A stretch of 6,297 nucleotides of DNA from Burkholderiales bacterium (GCA_020697025.1 JAJFBO010000072.1:1-6297), one strand, 5' to 3'; positions 1 to 6,297 are shown, counted from the stretch's first letter. Numbers and translations: made by a program. Notes: generated from the sequence alone by a model not told the origin.

Positions 1-576
<576 letters not shown>

Positions 577-594
577 TTAAATACCTAAAAACAG

Positions 595-628
595 TAAATA
601 AAAATCCCACTATATTTTTAGTGGGATT
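595..628 (-). terminator. Intrinsic terminator after rplU-rpmA
   Basis: A perfect 10-bp stem (AATCCCACTA at 603-612 pairing with TAGTGGGATT at 619-628) closes a 6-nt loop. Read on the minus strand it is followed by a T-rich tail (TTTATTTA, 602-595). It sits 34 nt past the rpmA stop, the right place to end the ribosomal protein transcript before obgE. The T-tract is interrupted by an A, so some read-through into obgE is plausible. The opposite (plus) orientation has only CTTTT after the stem and has no gene to terminate. Confidence 0.85.
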
Positions 629-661
629 CTTTTGGGGATAAAAAAATCAATAATAAGATTT

Positions 662-922
662 TTAGTTCATAGGAACTATACTTACCATACGACGATTAAA
701 TTCACCACCAACAGAAAACTGAACAAGACCATCTGTTTTTGCAAACAAAGTATGATCCTTACCAATTCCTACATTCCTGCCTGGATGAAACTGAGTACCA
801 CGCTGTCTGACAATAATGCCACCAGCTAGTATAACTTCACCACCAAAAACTTTAACACCTAACATCTTAGGATTGGAATCGCGTCCGTTACGCGAACTAC
901 CACCGGCTTTTTTTTGTGCCAT
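662..922 (-). CDS. rpmA: 50S ribosomal protein L27
   Basis: L27 is a small basic protein of the large ribosomal subunit whose N-terminal tail reaches towards the peptidyl transferase centre. The 86-residue product begins [16 protein letters not shown], the hallmark L27 N-terminus. It continues with the conserved [25 protein letters not shown] and [10 protein letters not shown] stretches, full length compared with the roughly 85 residues of E. coli L27. There is no cleavable N-terminal extension of the Firmicutes kind. A Shine-Dalgarno (AGGGGT) lies about 9 nt before the ATG. It lies 15 nt downstream of rplU and is evidently co-transcribed with it; a hairpin terminator follows. Confidence 0.99.
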   Translation of the reverse strand: MAQKKAGGSSRNGRDSNPKMLGVKVFGGEVILAGGIIVRQRGTQFHPGRNVGIGKDHTLFAKTDGLVQFSVGGEFNRRMVSIVPMN

Positions 923-937
923 TGATACTTACCCCTA

Positions 938-1249
938 TTATTTATTAATTGCGTCTATTTGGATCTCAGAATAGTTCTGACGATGCCCTTGACTTTTTTG
1001 TGAATGTTTACGTCTGCGCATTTTAAAAATACGCACTTTTTTATGACGACCCGTTCCAATAACAGTTGCTGCAACATTTGCACCATCTAATATTGGGGAA
1101 CCTACTACTACATTGTCACCATCTGCTACCATTAACACTTCTGAAATGGTAATTTTGCCGCCAATGTCTGCTGGTATCACTTCTATTTTTAATTTATCGC
1201 CAACAGCAACCTTATATTGTTTGCCGCCGGTTTTTATTACCGCATACAT
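938..1249 (-). CDS. rplU: 50S ribosomal protein L21
   Basis: L21 is a 23S rRNA-binding protein of the large subunit that contacts L20. The 103-residue product has the family start [14 protein letters not shown], the VGDKLKIEV strand and the basic C-terminal rRNA-binding segment [20 protein letters not shown] (about residues 70-89). Its length equals that of E. coli L21. A good Shine-Dalgarno (AGGAG, complement of 1256-1260) lies 6 nt before the ATG. It is the first gene of the rplU-rpmA unit and has its own strong promoter immediately upstream. Confidence 0.99.
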   Translation of the reverse strand: MYAVIKTGGKQYKVAVGDKLKIEVIPADIGGKITISEVLMVADGDNVVVGSPILDGANVAATVIGTGRHKKVRIFKMRRRKHSQKSQGHRQNYSEIQIDAINK

Positions 1250-1287
1250 TATGTGCTCCTAATCTTATTATATTTAATGAGGCCTTA

Positions 1288-1317
1288 ATTTTACTACAAA
1301 ATGATCCAGCTTGTCAA
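1288..1317 (-). promoter_or_regulatory. Sigma70 promoter of rplU-rpmA
   Basis: On the minus strand a perfect -35 box TTGACA (1312-1317) and a -10 box TAAAAT (1288-1293) are separated by 18 bp. The predicted start lies around 1281, giving a leader of roughly 30 nt that contains the rplU Shine-Dalgarno. The -35 hexamer includes the TGA stop codon (1314-1316) of the upstream secreted-protein gene, so the two genes are packed as tightly as possible while keeping separate promoters. The call rests on match to consensus and position only. Confidence 0.8.
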
Positions 1318-1775
1318 TTCATTGAGCCAAGTTGCCGCGATATATTTCGTCCAGCCTTCTCAACCCTCACTTCAAATGAATCAGGACCTGGCCGTAAATT
1401 GTTAAATAATACTAACTGTTCTCCACTAGGAGCTATTCCAGCTACCGTATTTTGGCTAATTCTTGACTGACCAATACCTTGGATCATCTTTGCTAAAGGC
1501 ATATACACCCAACTCCCGACAGATTTTTTACTTACTAGTTTCAGGTAGGTAACCCCAAGTCCGGTATTTGACACTGCGTTACAACTTAAATCATTTTTTA
1601 TTTTAATGATTTTACTACTTGCAATACCTACTGTTGCAGTGGTGCTTGGGCCTTTATAAAAACCAGCCTCAACCACTAGCGGGGTATCTGCATAATTAGT
1701 AATATTAAAAGTACAATCAGACCAAACATGTGAAGCATAAAAAAAGATTAATATAATATATACTAATTTCAACAT
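1314..1775 (-). CDS. Small secreted protein of unknown function
   Basis: I do not recognise a family with confidence. The 153-residue product starts with a classic Sec signal peptide: MLK, a hydrophobic stretch at about 4-14, then a likely signal peptidase I site VWS|DC after residue 19. There is no lipobox, since Asp precedes Cys21, so it should be a soluble periplasmic or exported protein of about 134 residues. The mature part has two cysteines (Cys21 and Cys65, a possible disulfide), no further membrane segment, and alternating polar/hydrophobic runs suggesting beta structure (for example TPLVVEAGFY and EQLVLFNNL). The start is supported by a Shine-Dalgarno (AGGGGA) just before the ATG. 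It lies 55 nt after glnS on the same strand; its stop overlaps the -35 box of rplU. Signal peptide, codon pattern and ribosome binding site make it a real gene; any function would be a guess. Confidence 0.85.
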   Translation of the reverse strand: MLKLVYIILIFFYASHVWSDCTFNITNYADTPLVVEAGFYKGPSTTATVGIASSKIIKIKNDLSCNAVSNTGLGVTYLKLVSKKSVGSWVYMPLAKMIQGIGQSRISQNTVAGIAPSGEQLVLFNNLRPGPDSFEVRVEKAGRNISRQLGSMN

Positions 1776-1796
1776 TATCCCCTAAAAGTAAATTGA

Positions 1797-1802
1797 ATTA
1801 TA
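1797..1802 (-). promoter_or_regulatory. Candidate -10 box for the secreted-protein gene
   Basis: A perfect TATAAT on the minus strand lies 21 nt before the start codon, in the 55-nt gap after glnS. No convincing -35 box sits 16-18 bp upstream and there is no TGn extension, so this may be chance in very AT-rich DNA. The gene could instead be read from glnS, since I see no terminator between them. Confidence 0.3.
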
Positions 1803-1830
1803 TTAATTTGTGTAATTATTTTGTTGTATT

Positions 1831-3540
1831 TTATTTCTTCCAGGTATCTTTTAACCCTATTGTTTTATTAAAAATCACTTTTGTTGATTTTGTATTTATA
1901 TCAACACCGGTAAAATCAGGAACAAAATATCCTAGTCGCTCAAACTGAATGGTGCAAAACTGACTAATATTTGTTTCATCTGGTAAAAAATCTTTTCCAG
2001 ATGGTTCAATATATCCAGTTACTATTTGTAATGAGTCAGGATTTAAAAACCTGGTAAAATCCTGTCCATCAACTTTATCCTCAGTGAATAACTGCTCATA
2101 CAGTCTAACTTCCGCCGTAAAGGCCAGTTCCTGACTTACCCAGTGAATCACCCCCTTGACTTTACGGCCCTCAGGATTTTTACCTAAAGTGTTATGATCA
2201 ATACTACAATTTAATTGAATAATTTTACCATCTAAGCCTTTAACGACTTCATCACATTTTATTACATAACTATGACGCAGGCGTATTTCGCCCCCTGGTC
2301 TTAACCGCTGGAAACCTTCTTCCGGCACTTCCTGAAAGTCATCAGCTTCAATATATATATTTTTGCTAATTGTACATATTCTACTGCCTAATTCTGCATT
2401 TTGCGGATGAAATGCAGCTTCACGTGATACGGTAACACCATCATTATAATTAGTAAGAACTACTTTAAGTGGGTTTAATACTGCCATAATTCGTGGCGCA
2501 ACAGTTTCTAAATGTTCCCGTATTGACGTTTCTAATAATGTAAAATCTACATTATTCGGAGATTTAGATACTCCTGTTCGTTCAATAAACAAGCGTAGTC
2601 CCTCAGCAGAATAGCCTCGCCGCCGCATGCCTAATAGAGTAGGCATGCGTGGATCATCCCATCCATCGACCACTCCCATTTCAACTAGTTGGTTAAGTTT
2701 ACGCTTACTAGTAACAGTATATTGTAATTCAAGGCGCGAAAACTCAATTTGCCGTGGGTGGCAGGGAACCAGCCTGGCTTTTAGTAAATGAGATAAAATC
2801 CAATCATATAATGGCCTATGATCCTCAAACTCAAGGGTACAACACGAATGGGTAATACCTTCGAGCGCATCTGAAATACAATGCGTATAATCATACATAG
2901 GATAAATACACCATTTATCGCCAGTTCTAATATGGTGCACCCGTTTAATCCGATATATCACCGGGTCGCGTAAATTCATATTAGGGGAACTCATATCAAT
3001 TTTTAGGCGTAATGTTTTACTTCCATCAGCGAACTCACCATTTTTCATGCTGCGAAATAGCAATAAATTTTGCTCGATGCTACGATAATATTCATGATGT
3101 GGATCCCGATATGGACTATTAGTGCCAGAAGTAGTAAAATCCCCTCTTTGCATGCGCATTTGTTCAAGGCTTAAATCGCATACATAAGCTAAACCCTGCT
3201 CAATAAAATATTCGGCAAACTGATAAAGTTTATTGAAATAATCTGAAGCATGTTTTACTTCACCTGACCAGGTAAAACCAAGCCATTTTATGCCTTCTTC
3301 AATACTTCTGGCATATTCATCAGTTTCTTTTTCTGGATTGGTGTCATCAAAGCGCAAATTACACTGCCCATTAAATTCTTTAGCCAAACTAAAGTTAAGA
3401 CAAATTGCTTTGGCATGCCCGATATGTAAATAACCATTTGGTTCAGGTGGAAAACGGGTAATAATAGCTGTATGCTTTCCGGTTTTTAAGTCTTCATCTA
3501 TTATTGTACGAATAAAATTATTTGCTGCTATTTCTGTCAT
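1831..3540 (-). CDS. glnS: Glutaminyl-tRNA synthetase
   Basis: Class I aminoacyl-tRNA synthetase that charges tRNA(Gln) with glutamine using ATP, in the cytoplasm. The 569-residue product (E. coli: 554) opens with [11 protein letters not shown] and [16 protein letters not shown], with the HIGH motif at 39-42. The Pro-Glu-Pro-Asn context is typical of GlnRS rather than GluRS. The acceptor-binding insertion holds [20 protein letters not shown] (211-230) and [13 protein letters not shown] (235-247). The KMSKS-equivalent loop reads VTSKR (276-280), followed by WDDPRMPT, then two C-terminal anticodon-binding beta-barrel regions. The ATG is preceded by AAGG about 11 nt upstream, a rather long spacing. 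It starts 25 nt after the broken deformylase gene and is probably transcribed with it from the promoter near 4091. Thr in place of the E. coli Met in the KMSKS loop leaves Ser, Lys and Arg intact, so activity is expected. Confidence 0.98.
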   Translation of the reverse strand: MTEIAANNFIRTIIDEDLKTGKHTAIITRFPPEPNGYLHIGHAKAICLNFSLAKEFNGQCNLRFDDTNPEKETDEYARSIEEGIKWLGFTWSGEVKHASDYFNKLYQFAEYFIEQGLAYVCDLSLEQMRMQRGDFTTSGTNSPYRDPHHEYYRSIEQNLLLFRSMKNGEFADGSKTLRLKIDMSSPNMNLRDPVIYRIKRVHHIRTGDKWCIYPMYDYTHCISDALEGITHSCCTLEFEDHRPLYDWILSHLLKARLVPCHPRQIEFSRLELQYTVTSKRKLNQLVEMGVVDGWDDPRMPTLLGMRRRGYSAEGLRLFIERTGVSKSPNNVDFTLLETSIREHLETVAPRIMAVLNPLKVVLTNYNDGVTVSREAAFHPQNAELGSRICTISKNIYIEADDFQEVPEEGFQRLRPGGEIRLRHSYVIKCDEVVKGLDGKIIQLNCSIDHNTLGKNPEGRKVKGVIHWVSQELAFTAEVRLYEQLFTEDKVDGQDFTRFLNPDSLQIVTGYIEPSGKDFLPDETNISQFCTIQFERLGYFVPDFTGVDINTKSTKVIFNKTIGLKDTWKK

Positions 3541-3565
3541 CTGATATTTAACCTTAAAATTTTTA

Positions 3566-4057
3566 TCATTTTTTTATACTTTCAATACGCATTGGGAATA
3601 ATATACCATCCCTATGATCAATCTCATGCTGTAAAACTCTAACAAAAAAACCCTCTGATTCACCAGTAAAAACTGTTCCATTTGCATCTTGGTATTTATA
3701 TCGTAATTTTTTTGGCCGAATAACTTCGCCACGTGTATTTGGTACTGATAAACAGCCCTCATAAAACCAGATACCTCATTGCCGACTACTTCAAAGCCTG
3801 GGTTTATCATCACTGTAGTGGGGAAACTGCCAATTTCTTTATAACGGGAGTTATCCTCACCATAACCAATCACTGTAATTCTTTTAAGTACGCCTTTGTA
3901 TCGCAGCAATACCTACTGCTCCTTCTATGGAGCTTTTAGTATCGGACAAATCTTTAATTAAAGTATTTAGTTGTGGGGTGTTAAATTCATCTGCTGCAAC
4001 TTTCTTGCTTACTTGCCCTAAAAGCTCATCACCAATAGTTAATACTTGTTTTATCAT
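3566..4057 (-). pseudogene. def: Peptide deformylase, disrupted by two frameshifts
   Basis: Peptide deformylase removes the formyl group from the N-terminal methionine of new proteins. The reading frame opens at ATG 4057 (MIKQVLTIGDELLGQ) and runs to motif 1, AVGIAAIQ (GxGxAAxQ in the family), then meets TAA about three codons later. From about 3895 the homologous sequence continues in another frame (GVLKRITVIGYGEDNSRYKE...INPGFEVVGNEVSGF). At about 3763-3766, a run of four A on the plus strand, it returns to the first frame with EGCLSVP (motif 2, metal-binding Cys) and VLQHEIDHRDGILFPMR (motif 3, metal-binding His and catalytic Glu), stopping at TGA 3566. Alignment to the family's AAPQIGV suggests loss of 2 nt at the first site; the second is loss of 1 nt or gain of 2. 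The rebuilt length, about 163 codons, is near the usual 165-180. All active-site motifs survive, so the damage is recent, or is sequencing error, or is bypassed. The weak Shine-Dalgarno AAGG is 13 nt before ATG. Confidence 0.88.
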
Positions 4058-4065
4058 GTTATAAT
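4057..4065 (+). promoter_or_regulatory. Extended -10 promoter candidate for lpxH
   Basis: TGTTATAAT on the plus strand is a perfect extended -10 (TGnTATAAT). It has no good -35 box at the correct distance. The predicted start would be near 4072, giving a leader of about 47 nt to the lpxH TTG. The TG of this element overlaps the start codon of the divergent deformylase gene. Confidence 0.55.
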
Positions 4066-4090
4066 ATCTGCCTTAAATACTTCACCCTTC

Positions 4091-4099
4091 ATTATAGCA
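4091..4099 (-). promoter_or_regulatory. Extended -10 promoter candidate for the def-glnS strand
   Basis: On the minus strand TGCTATAAT is a perfect extended -10 with no recognisable -35 box. The predicted start near 4084 gives a leader of about 27 nt to the deformylase ATG at 4057. As no promoter is evident between the deformylase relic and glnS, it may be the promoter for glnS as well. It faces the lpxH promoter, and the two predicted transcripts overlap at their 5' ends. Confidence 0.55.
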
Positions 4100-4107
4100 T
4101 GTAGTAT

Positions 4108-4121
4108 AGGAAAGAGCATTG
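4108..4121 (+). promoter_or_regulatory. Ribosome binding site and TTG start of lpxH
   Basis: AGGAAAGAG (from 4108) precedes a TTG codon at 4119-4121, with AGGA 7 nt from it. No ATG or GTG in this frame can give the conserved N-terminus: the first strand KLAFISDLH, with metal ligands Asp8 and His10, begins at the second codon. The TTG start is therefore required by the protein and not just a frame-finding default. Confidence 0.85.
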
Positions 4122-4841
4122 AAACTAGCATTTATCTCAGATTTACATTTAAGTCCGGACACGCCGCAAAACAATCAATTATTATTTGACTTACTTAAGA
4201 CATGGCAGCATAGTTTGGATGGCCTATATATATTGGGTGACTTCTTTGATTATTATTTAGGTGATGATGACAATAATGAATTTACTTTAAGTATAAAAAA
4301 AGCTTTTAAGGAATTTACACAATATGCCCCAATTTATTTTCTAGTAGGCAATCATGATTTTGGTTTAGGAAAAATTTTTGCCCGGGAGACTGGAATAAAA
4401 ATTATCCCGGATTTGAGTATAATTAAAATCGCAGGTAATACTATTTTGCTTAGTCACGGCGATACTTTTTGTACCCTGGATGTTAAATACCAGCGTATGA
4501 AAAAAATTTTGCAACATCCATTATTAATGTATATACTACGTAAAACCCCTCTATCCTGGCGTTATAAATTAAAAGAAACATTAGAAAAAAAATCAGCTGG
4601 CGCTTTTAATTCAATGCCGGAAAACACCTATCACGTCGTAGATAGTTCTATTGTTGAGATTGCTTTGCAATATCAGGCTAACTTAGTTATACACGGCCAT
4701 ACTCATAAACCAGGACGATATTTAATTAAAACCGATAATTTAGATATATGGCGGTATGAAATTCCCGACTGGAGTGATCGAACGCCTGGTGGATATATTC
4801 TGCTAGAGAATGAGGTTATTCAGATTATAACCCTGGTATAA
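4119..4841 (+). CDS. lpxH: UDP-2,3-diacylglucosamine diphosphatase
   Basis: LpxH hydrolyses UDP-2,3-diacylglucosamine to lipid X and UMP, the fourth step of lipid A synthesis, at the inner face of the cytoplasmic membrane. The 240-residue product equals E. coli LpxH in length and has the calcineurin-like metallophosphoesterase ligands in order: SDLH (Asp8, His10), GDFFDYYLGDDD (Asp41), GNHDF (Asn78), SHGDT (His113) and HGHTH (His192, His194). LpxH-specific features are the LGDDD after the GDxF motif, FxLGKxFARETG (81-92), HGDTFCTLD..YQ and the closing DW near 217-218. The helical cap region (about 122-165) is rich in Lys/Arg, as expected for membrane association. Residue 79 is His where E. 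coli-type LpxH has Arg (GNRDF). Translation starts at TTG. The gene stands alone, divergent from the deformylase relic, with no clear terminator after it. Confidence 0.95.
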   Translation: MKLAFISDLHLSPDTPQNNQLLFDLLKTWQHSLDGLYILGDFFDYYLGDDDNNEFTLSIKKAFKEFTQYAPIYFLVGNHDFGLGKIFARETGIKIIPDLSIIKIAGNTILLSHGDTFCTLDVKYQRMKKILQHPLLMYILRKTPLSWRYKLKETLEKKSAGAFNSMPENTYHVVDSSIVEIALQYQANLVIHGHTHKPGRYLIKTDNLDIWRYEIPDWSDRTPGGYILLENEVIQIITLV

Positions 4842-4887
4842 CTTTGCGCCTAAATTTTTAGTCTAAGATACTATCTATACTTTAAAT

Positions 4888-4935
4888 CAAGGCTTTAGTC
4901 CTGGTAAATATAAGCTAAAGACCATATTTACCTTG
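4888..4935 (+). repeat. Inverted repeats downstream of lpxH, pseudoknot-like order
   Basis: GGTAAATAT (4903-4911) and ATATTTACC (4924-4932) form a perfect 9-bp inverted repeat with a 12-nt gap. A second pair, CTTTAG (4893-4898) and CTAAAG (4915-4920), crosses the first, so the two stems are either mutually exclusive or form an H-type pseudoknot. An outer CAAGG/CCTTG pair (4888-4892, 4931-4935) is also present but would compete with the end of the 9-bp stem. There is no T-tract, so it is not an ordinary terminator. It lies between the lpxH stop and the desaturase promoter, so it would be part of the lpxH 3' untranslated RNA, or a DNA site. Function unknown. Confidence 0.5.
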
Positions 4936-4950
4936 TAATCATATATTCTG

Positions 4951-4966
4951 TACCATAAGTATGGTA
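4951..4966. promoter_or_regulatory. Operator-like dyad at the desaturase promoter
   Basis: TACCATA-AG-TATGGTA is a 7-bp inverted repeat with a 2-nt centre, the size and form of a site for a dimeric helix-turn-helix repressor. Its right half runs into the -10 box of the predicted desaturase promoter, so a bound protein would block RNA polymerase. I do not match it to a known operator (FabR, DesT or FadR). Inferred from symmetry and position. Confidence 0.45.
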
Positions 4967-4970
4967 TAAT
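4962..4970 (+). promoter_or_regulatory. Extended -10 promoter of the desaturase gene
   Basis: TGGTATAAT is a perfect extended -10 element (TATAAT at 4965-4970). No good -35 box is seen 16-18 bp upstream. The predicted start is near 4977, giving a leader of about 100 nt before the desaturase start codon, long enough for post-transcriptional control. The -10 overlaps the dyad at 4951-4966. Confidence 0.6.
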
Positions 4971-4992
4971 ATACATATAAGTGACGGAAATT

Positions 4993-5021
4993 CGTAAAAT
5001 CTCTTACTTAAAGATTTTACG
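4993..5021 (+). promoter_or_regulatory. Stem-loop in the desaturase 5' leader
   Basis: CGTAAAATCT (4993-5002) pairs perfectly with AGATTTTACG (5012-5021) around a 9-nt loop. With transcription predicted to start near 4977, this hairpin would form near the 5' end of the mRNA, about 55 nt before the start codon. No T-run follows, so it is not an intrinsic terminator. A smaller ACATT/AATGT repeat (5031-5043) lies just downstream. It could stabilise the mRNA, act as a temperature-sensitive structure, or be a protein-binding dyad in DNA; the sequence does not decide. Confidence 0.5.
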
Positions 5022-5076
5022 TATGATTGGACATTTATAATGTTACAAAAAATTTATTGAAAGAGAAACTGGATTT

Positions 5077-6270
5077 ATGATGAATCAACAACATTTTATT
5101 ACTTTTTTAGAGCATGGCCTAATTAATTTGCCATGGTGGGGATATTTGGTTTTTACCGCTGTTATGACCCATATTACAATTATCTGTGTTACGATTTACT
5201 TACACAGACACCAGGCACATCGAGCGCTTGATTTACATCCAATTATCAGTCATTTTTTTCGTTTTTGGTTATGGGTAACAACGGGAATTGTTACCAAAGA
5301 ATGGGTAGCTATTCACCGAAAGCATCATGCTTATGCTGACATAAAAGGCGATCCGCATTCTCCACAAATTTTTGGTATAAAAAAAGTTTTGAGTGAAGGC
5401 TATGAACTTTATCGGGAAGAAGCAAAAAACCAGGAAACTCTTAAAAAGTACAGTGCTGGCACGCCAGATGACTGGATGGAGCAAAACGTCTATACTAAAC
5501 ATGATAAACTTGGCATAGTATCTATGTTTATTATTAATTTAGTCCTGTTTGGGCCTATTGGTTTATCTATTTGGGCATTACAAATGGTATTTATTCCAAT
5601 AACTGCTGCTGGCATTATAAATGGTATTGGACATTACTTTGGTTATCGTAATTTTTCTTGTACTGATAAATCACGGAATATTGTGCCTTGGGGAATTTTA
5701 ATTGGTGGCGAAGAACTGCATAATAATCATCACGCTTTTGGCGTGAGCGCCAAGTTATCCTGTAAATGGTATGAATTTGACTACGGTTGGATGTGGATAC
5801 AAATATTATCTGCATTTGGCCTGGCAAAAGTAAAAAGAACTATTCCAGTACTTGGTACTGCCACTAAAGCAACCCCTGATTATGAGACTCTGGATGCAAT
5901 TATACGTAATCGTTATAATATATCAGTTTTATATGCACTGGTTTTAAAACATGAATGCAAAAGCGAGTTAGTTAAGCTTCAGGCTAATATAAAAAACAGA
6001 CTAAGCTTACGCAAACTTAAAAATCTTTTGGCCAAAGATGAAGATATGCTTACATTAGAAGAAAAAGGCCTTATTATCCAGATTAAGGAACATAGTAATG
6101 TTTTACAGCATGCTTTTAATCTACGCTTTGAACTTGCCCGTTTATGGGAACGCTCAACTTTGAGCCGGGATGAGCTATTACAAATGTTACAAAACTGGTG
6201 TAATCGTGCCGAAGAAAGCGGGATTAACGCTTTACAAAATTTCTCATCAAGTCTAAAAAGAGCCTGCTAA
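5077..6270 (+). CDS. Membrane fatty acid desaturase (DesA-like, Delta9 type) with C-terminal tail
   Basis: Integral-membrane di-iron desaturase that puts a cis double bond into saturated acyl chains of phospholipid or thioester, using O2 and electrons from a ferredoxin-like donor. The 397-residue product has all three histidine clusters: HRHQAH (43-48), HRKHH (80-84) and HNNHH (215-219), plus NGIGH (His186), together the expected metal ligands. Hydrophobic segments lie at about 20-41, 57-75, 146-165 and 167-186. The order and spacing match the acyl-CoA/stearoyl desaturase branch (PF00487). Residues from about 260 are soluble and helical; those from about 305 resemble the C-terminus of ISL3 transposases (see findings), without the DDE catalytic part. 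Two ATG codons (5077 and 5080) are possible starts, with AAGAG at 5061-5065 and GGA at 5071-5073 as Shine-Dalgarno candidates. It has its own promoter and structured leader. The fold is certain; the exact acyl substrate and position are inferred from family. Confidence 0.95.
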   Translation: MMNQQHFITFLEHGLINLPWWGYLVFTAVMTHITIICVTIYLHRHQAHRALDLHPIISHFFRFWLWVTTGIVTKEWVAIHRKHHAYADIKGDPHSPQIFGIKKVLSEGYELYREEAKNQETLKKYSAGTPDDWMEQNVYTKHDKLGIVSMFIINLVLFGPIGLSIWALQMVFIPITAAGIINGIGHYFGYRNFSCTDKSRNIVPWGILIGGEELHNNHHAFGVSAKLSCKWYEFDYGWMWIQILSAFGLAKVKRTIPVLGTATKATPDYETLDAIIRNRYNISVLYALVLKHECKSELVKLQANIKNRLSLRKLKNLLAKDEDMLTLEEKGLIIQIKEHSNVLQHAFNLRFELARLWERSTLSRDELLQMLQNWCNRAEESGINALQNFSSSLKRAC

Positions 6271-6297
6271 ATAAAGTAAATCCAATTGAATAAACAA

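Noticed and set aside
2701..2716. KMSKS loop of GlnRS reads VTSKR instead of the E. coli VMSKR.
   Set aside because: The first two positions vary in the family (the human enzyme has VVSKR, as I recall) and the Ser-Lys-Arg core is intact, so it is ordinary variation.
3574..3909. A 111-residue open frame on the minus strand that could be listed as a separate small gene with a TTG start.
   Set aside because: It is the middle part of the deformylase followed by an out-of-frame tail: after about 3766 its translation has no family resemblance, while the neighbouring frame gives EGCLSVP and QHEIDH.
4851..4862. CTAAATTTTTAG just after lpxH as a possible terminator.
   Set aside because: The stem is only 5 bp of mostly A-T pairs with a 2-nt loop, too weak for an intrinsic terminator.
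4842..5076. Search of the lpxH-desaturase gap for a tRNA, riboswitch or short coding gene.
   Set aside because: I found no cloverleaf, no known riboswitch core, and no short frame with a convincing ribosome binding site; only the inverted repeats and promoter listed above.
5269..5827. Minus-strand open frames at 5269-5502 and 5615-5827 inside the desaturase.
   Set aside because: They are antisense to a strongly conserved desaturase coding region, with no ribosome binding site or recognisable product.

Overview
The window looks like chromosomal DNA from an AT-rich Gram-negative proteobacterium, probably a gammaproteobacterium. The evidence is lpxH (lipid A synthesis, so an outer membrane with LPS), a direct-charging glutaminyl-tRNA synthetase, the rplU-rpmA-obgE order, and a proteobacterial DesA-type membrane fatty acid desaturase. 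A low-GC host-associated or Legionellales-like lineage would fit, but the sequence alone does not settle the genus. I see no mobile element, CRISPR array, rRNA or tRNA gene, phage gene or defence system.

Left part, minus strand (reading from right to left, 4057 to 1). A peptide deformylase gene broken by two frameshifts (3566-4057) is followed after 25 nt by glnS (1831-3540). Next come a small secreted protein of unknown function (1314-1775), then the ribosomal protein genes rplU (L21, 938-1249) and rpmA (L27, 662-922), an intrinsic terminator (595-628), and the 5' part of obgE, which runs off the left edge (1-558). A near-consensus sigma70 promoter drives rplU-rpmA; its -35 box lies across the stop codon of the secreted-protein gene. 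Most of this block serves translation: tRNA charging, nascent-chain deformylation, two 50S proteins and a 50S assembly GTPase.

Right part, plus strand. lpxH (4119-4841, TTG start) is divergent from the deformylase relic. The 61-nt gap between them holds two extended -10 promoters that face each other. A 235-nt intergenic region (4842-5076) unusually rich in inverted repeats follows, then a desaturase of the stearoyl/palmitoyl type (5077-6270). lpxH and the desaturase both act on membrane lipids (lipid A and acyl-chain unsaturation) but seem to be separate transcription units, because the desaturase has its own extended -10 with an operator-like dyad and a long structured leader.

The points most worth a second look are the doubly frameshifted deformylase that still encodes all three active-site motifs, the desaturase C-terminal tail that resembles the end of ISL3-family transposases, the structured desaturase control region, and the orphan secreted protein. 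Nothing here is convincing as a wholly new multi-gene system.
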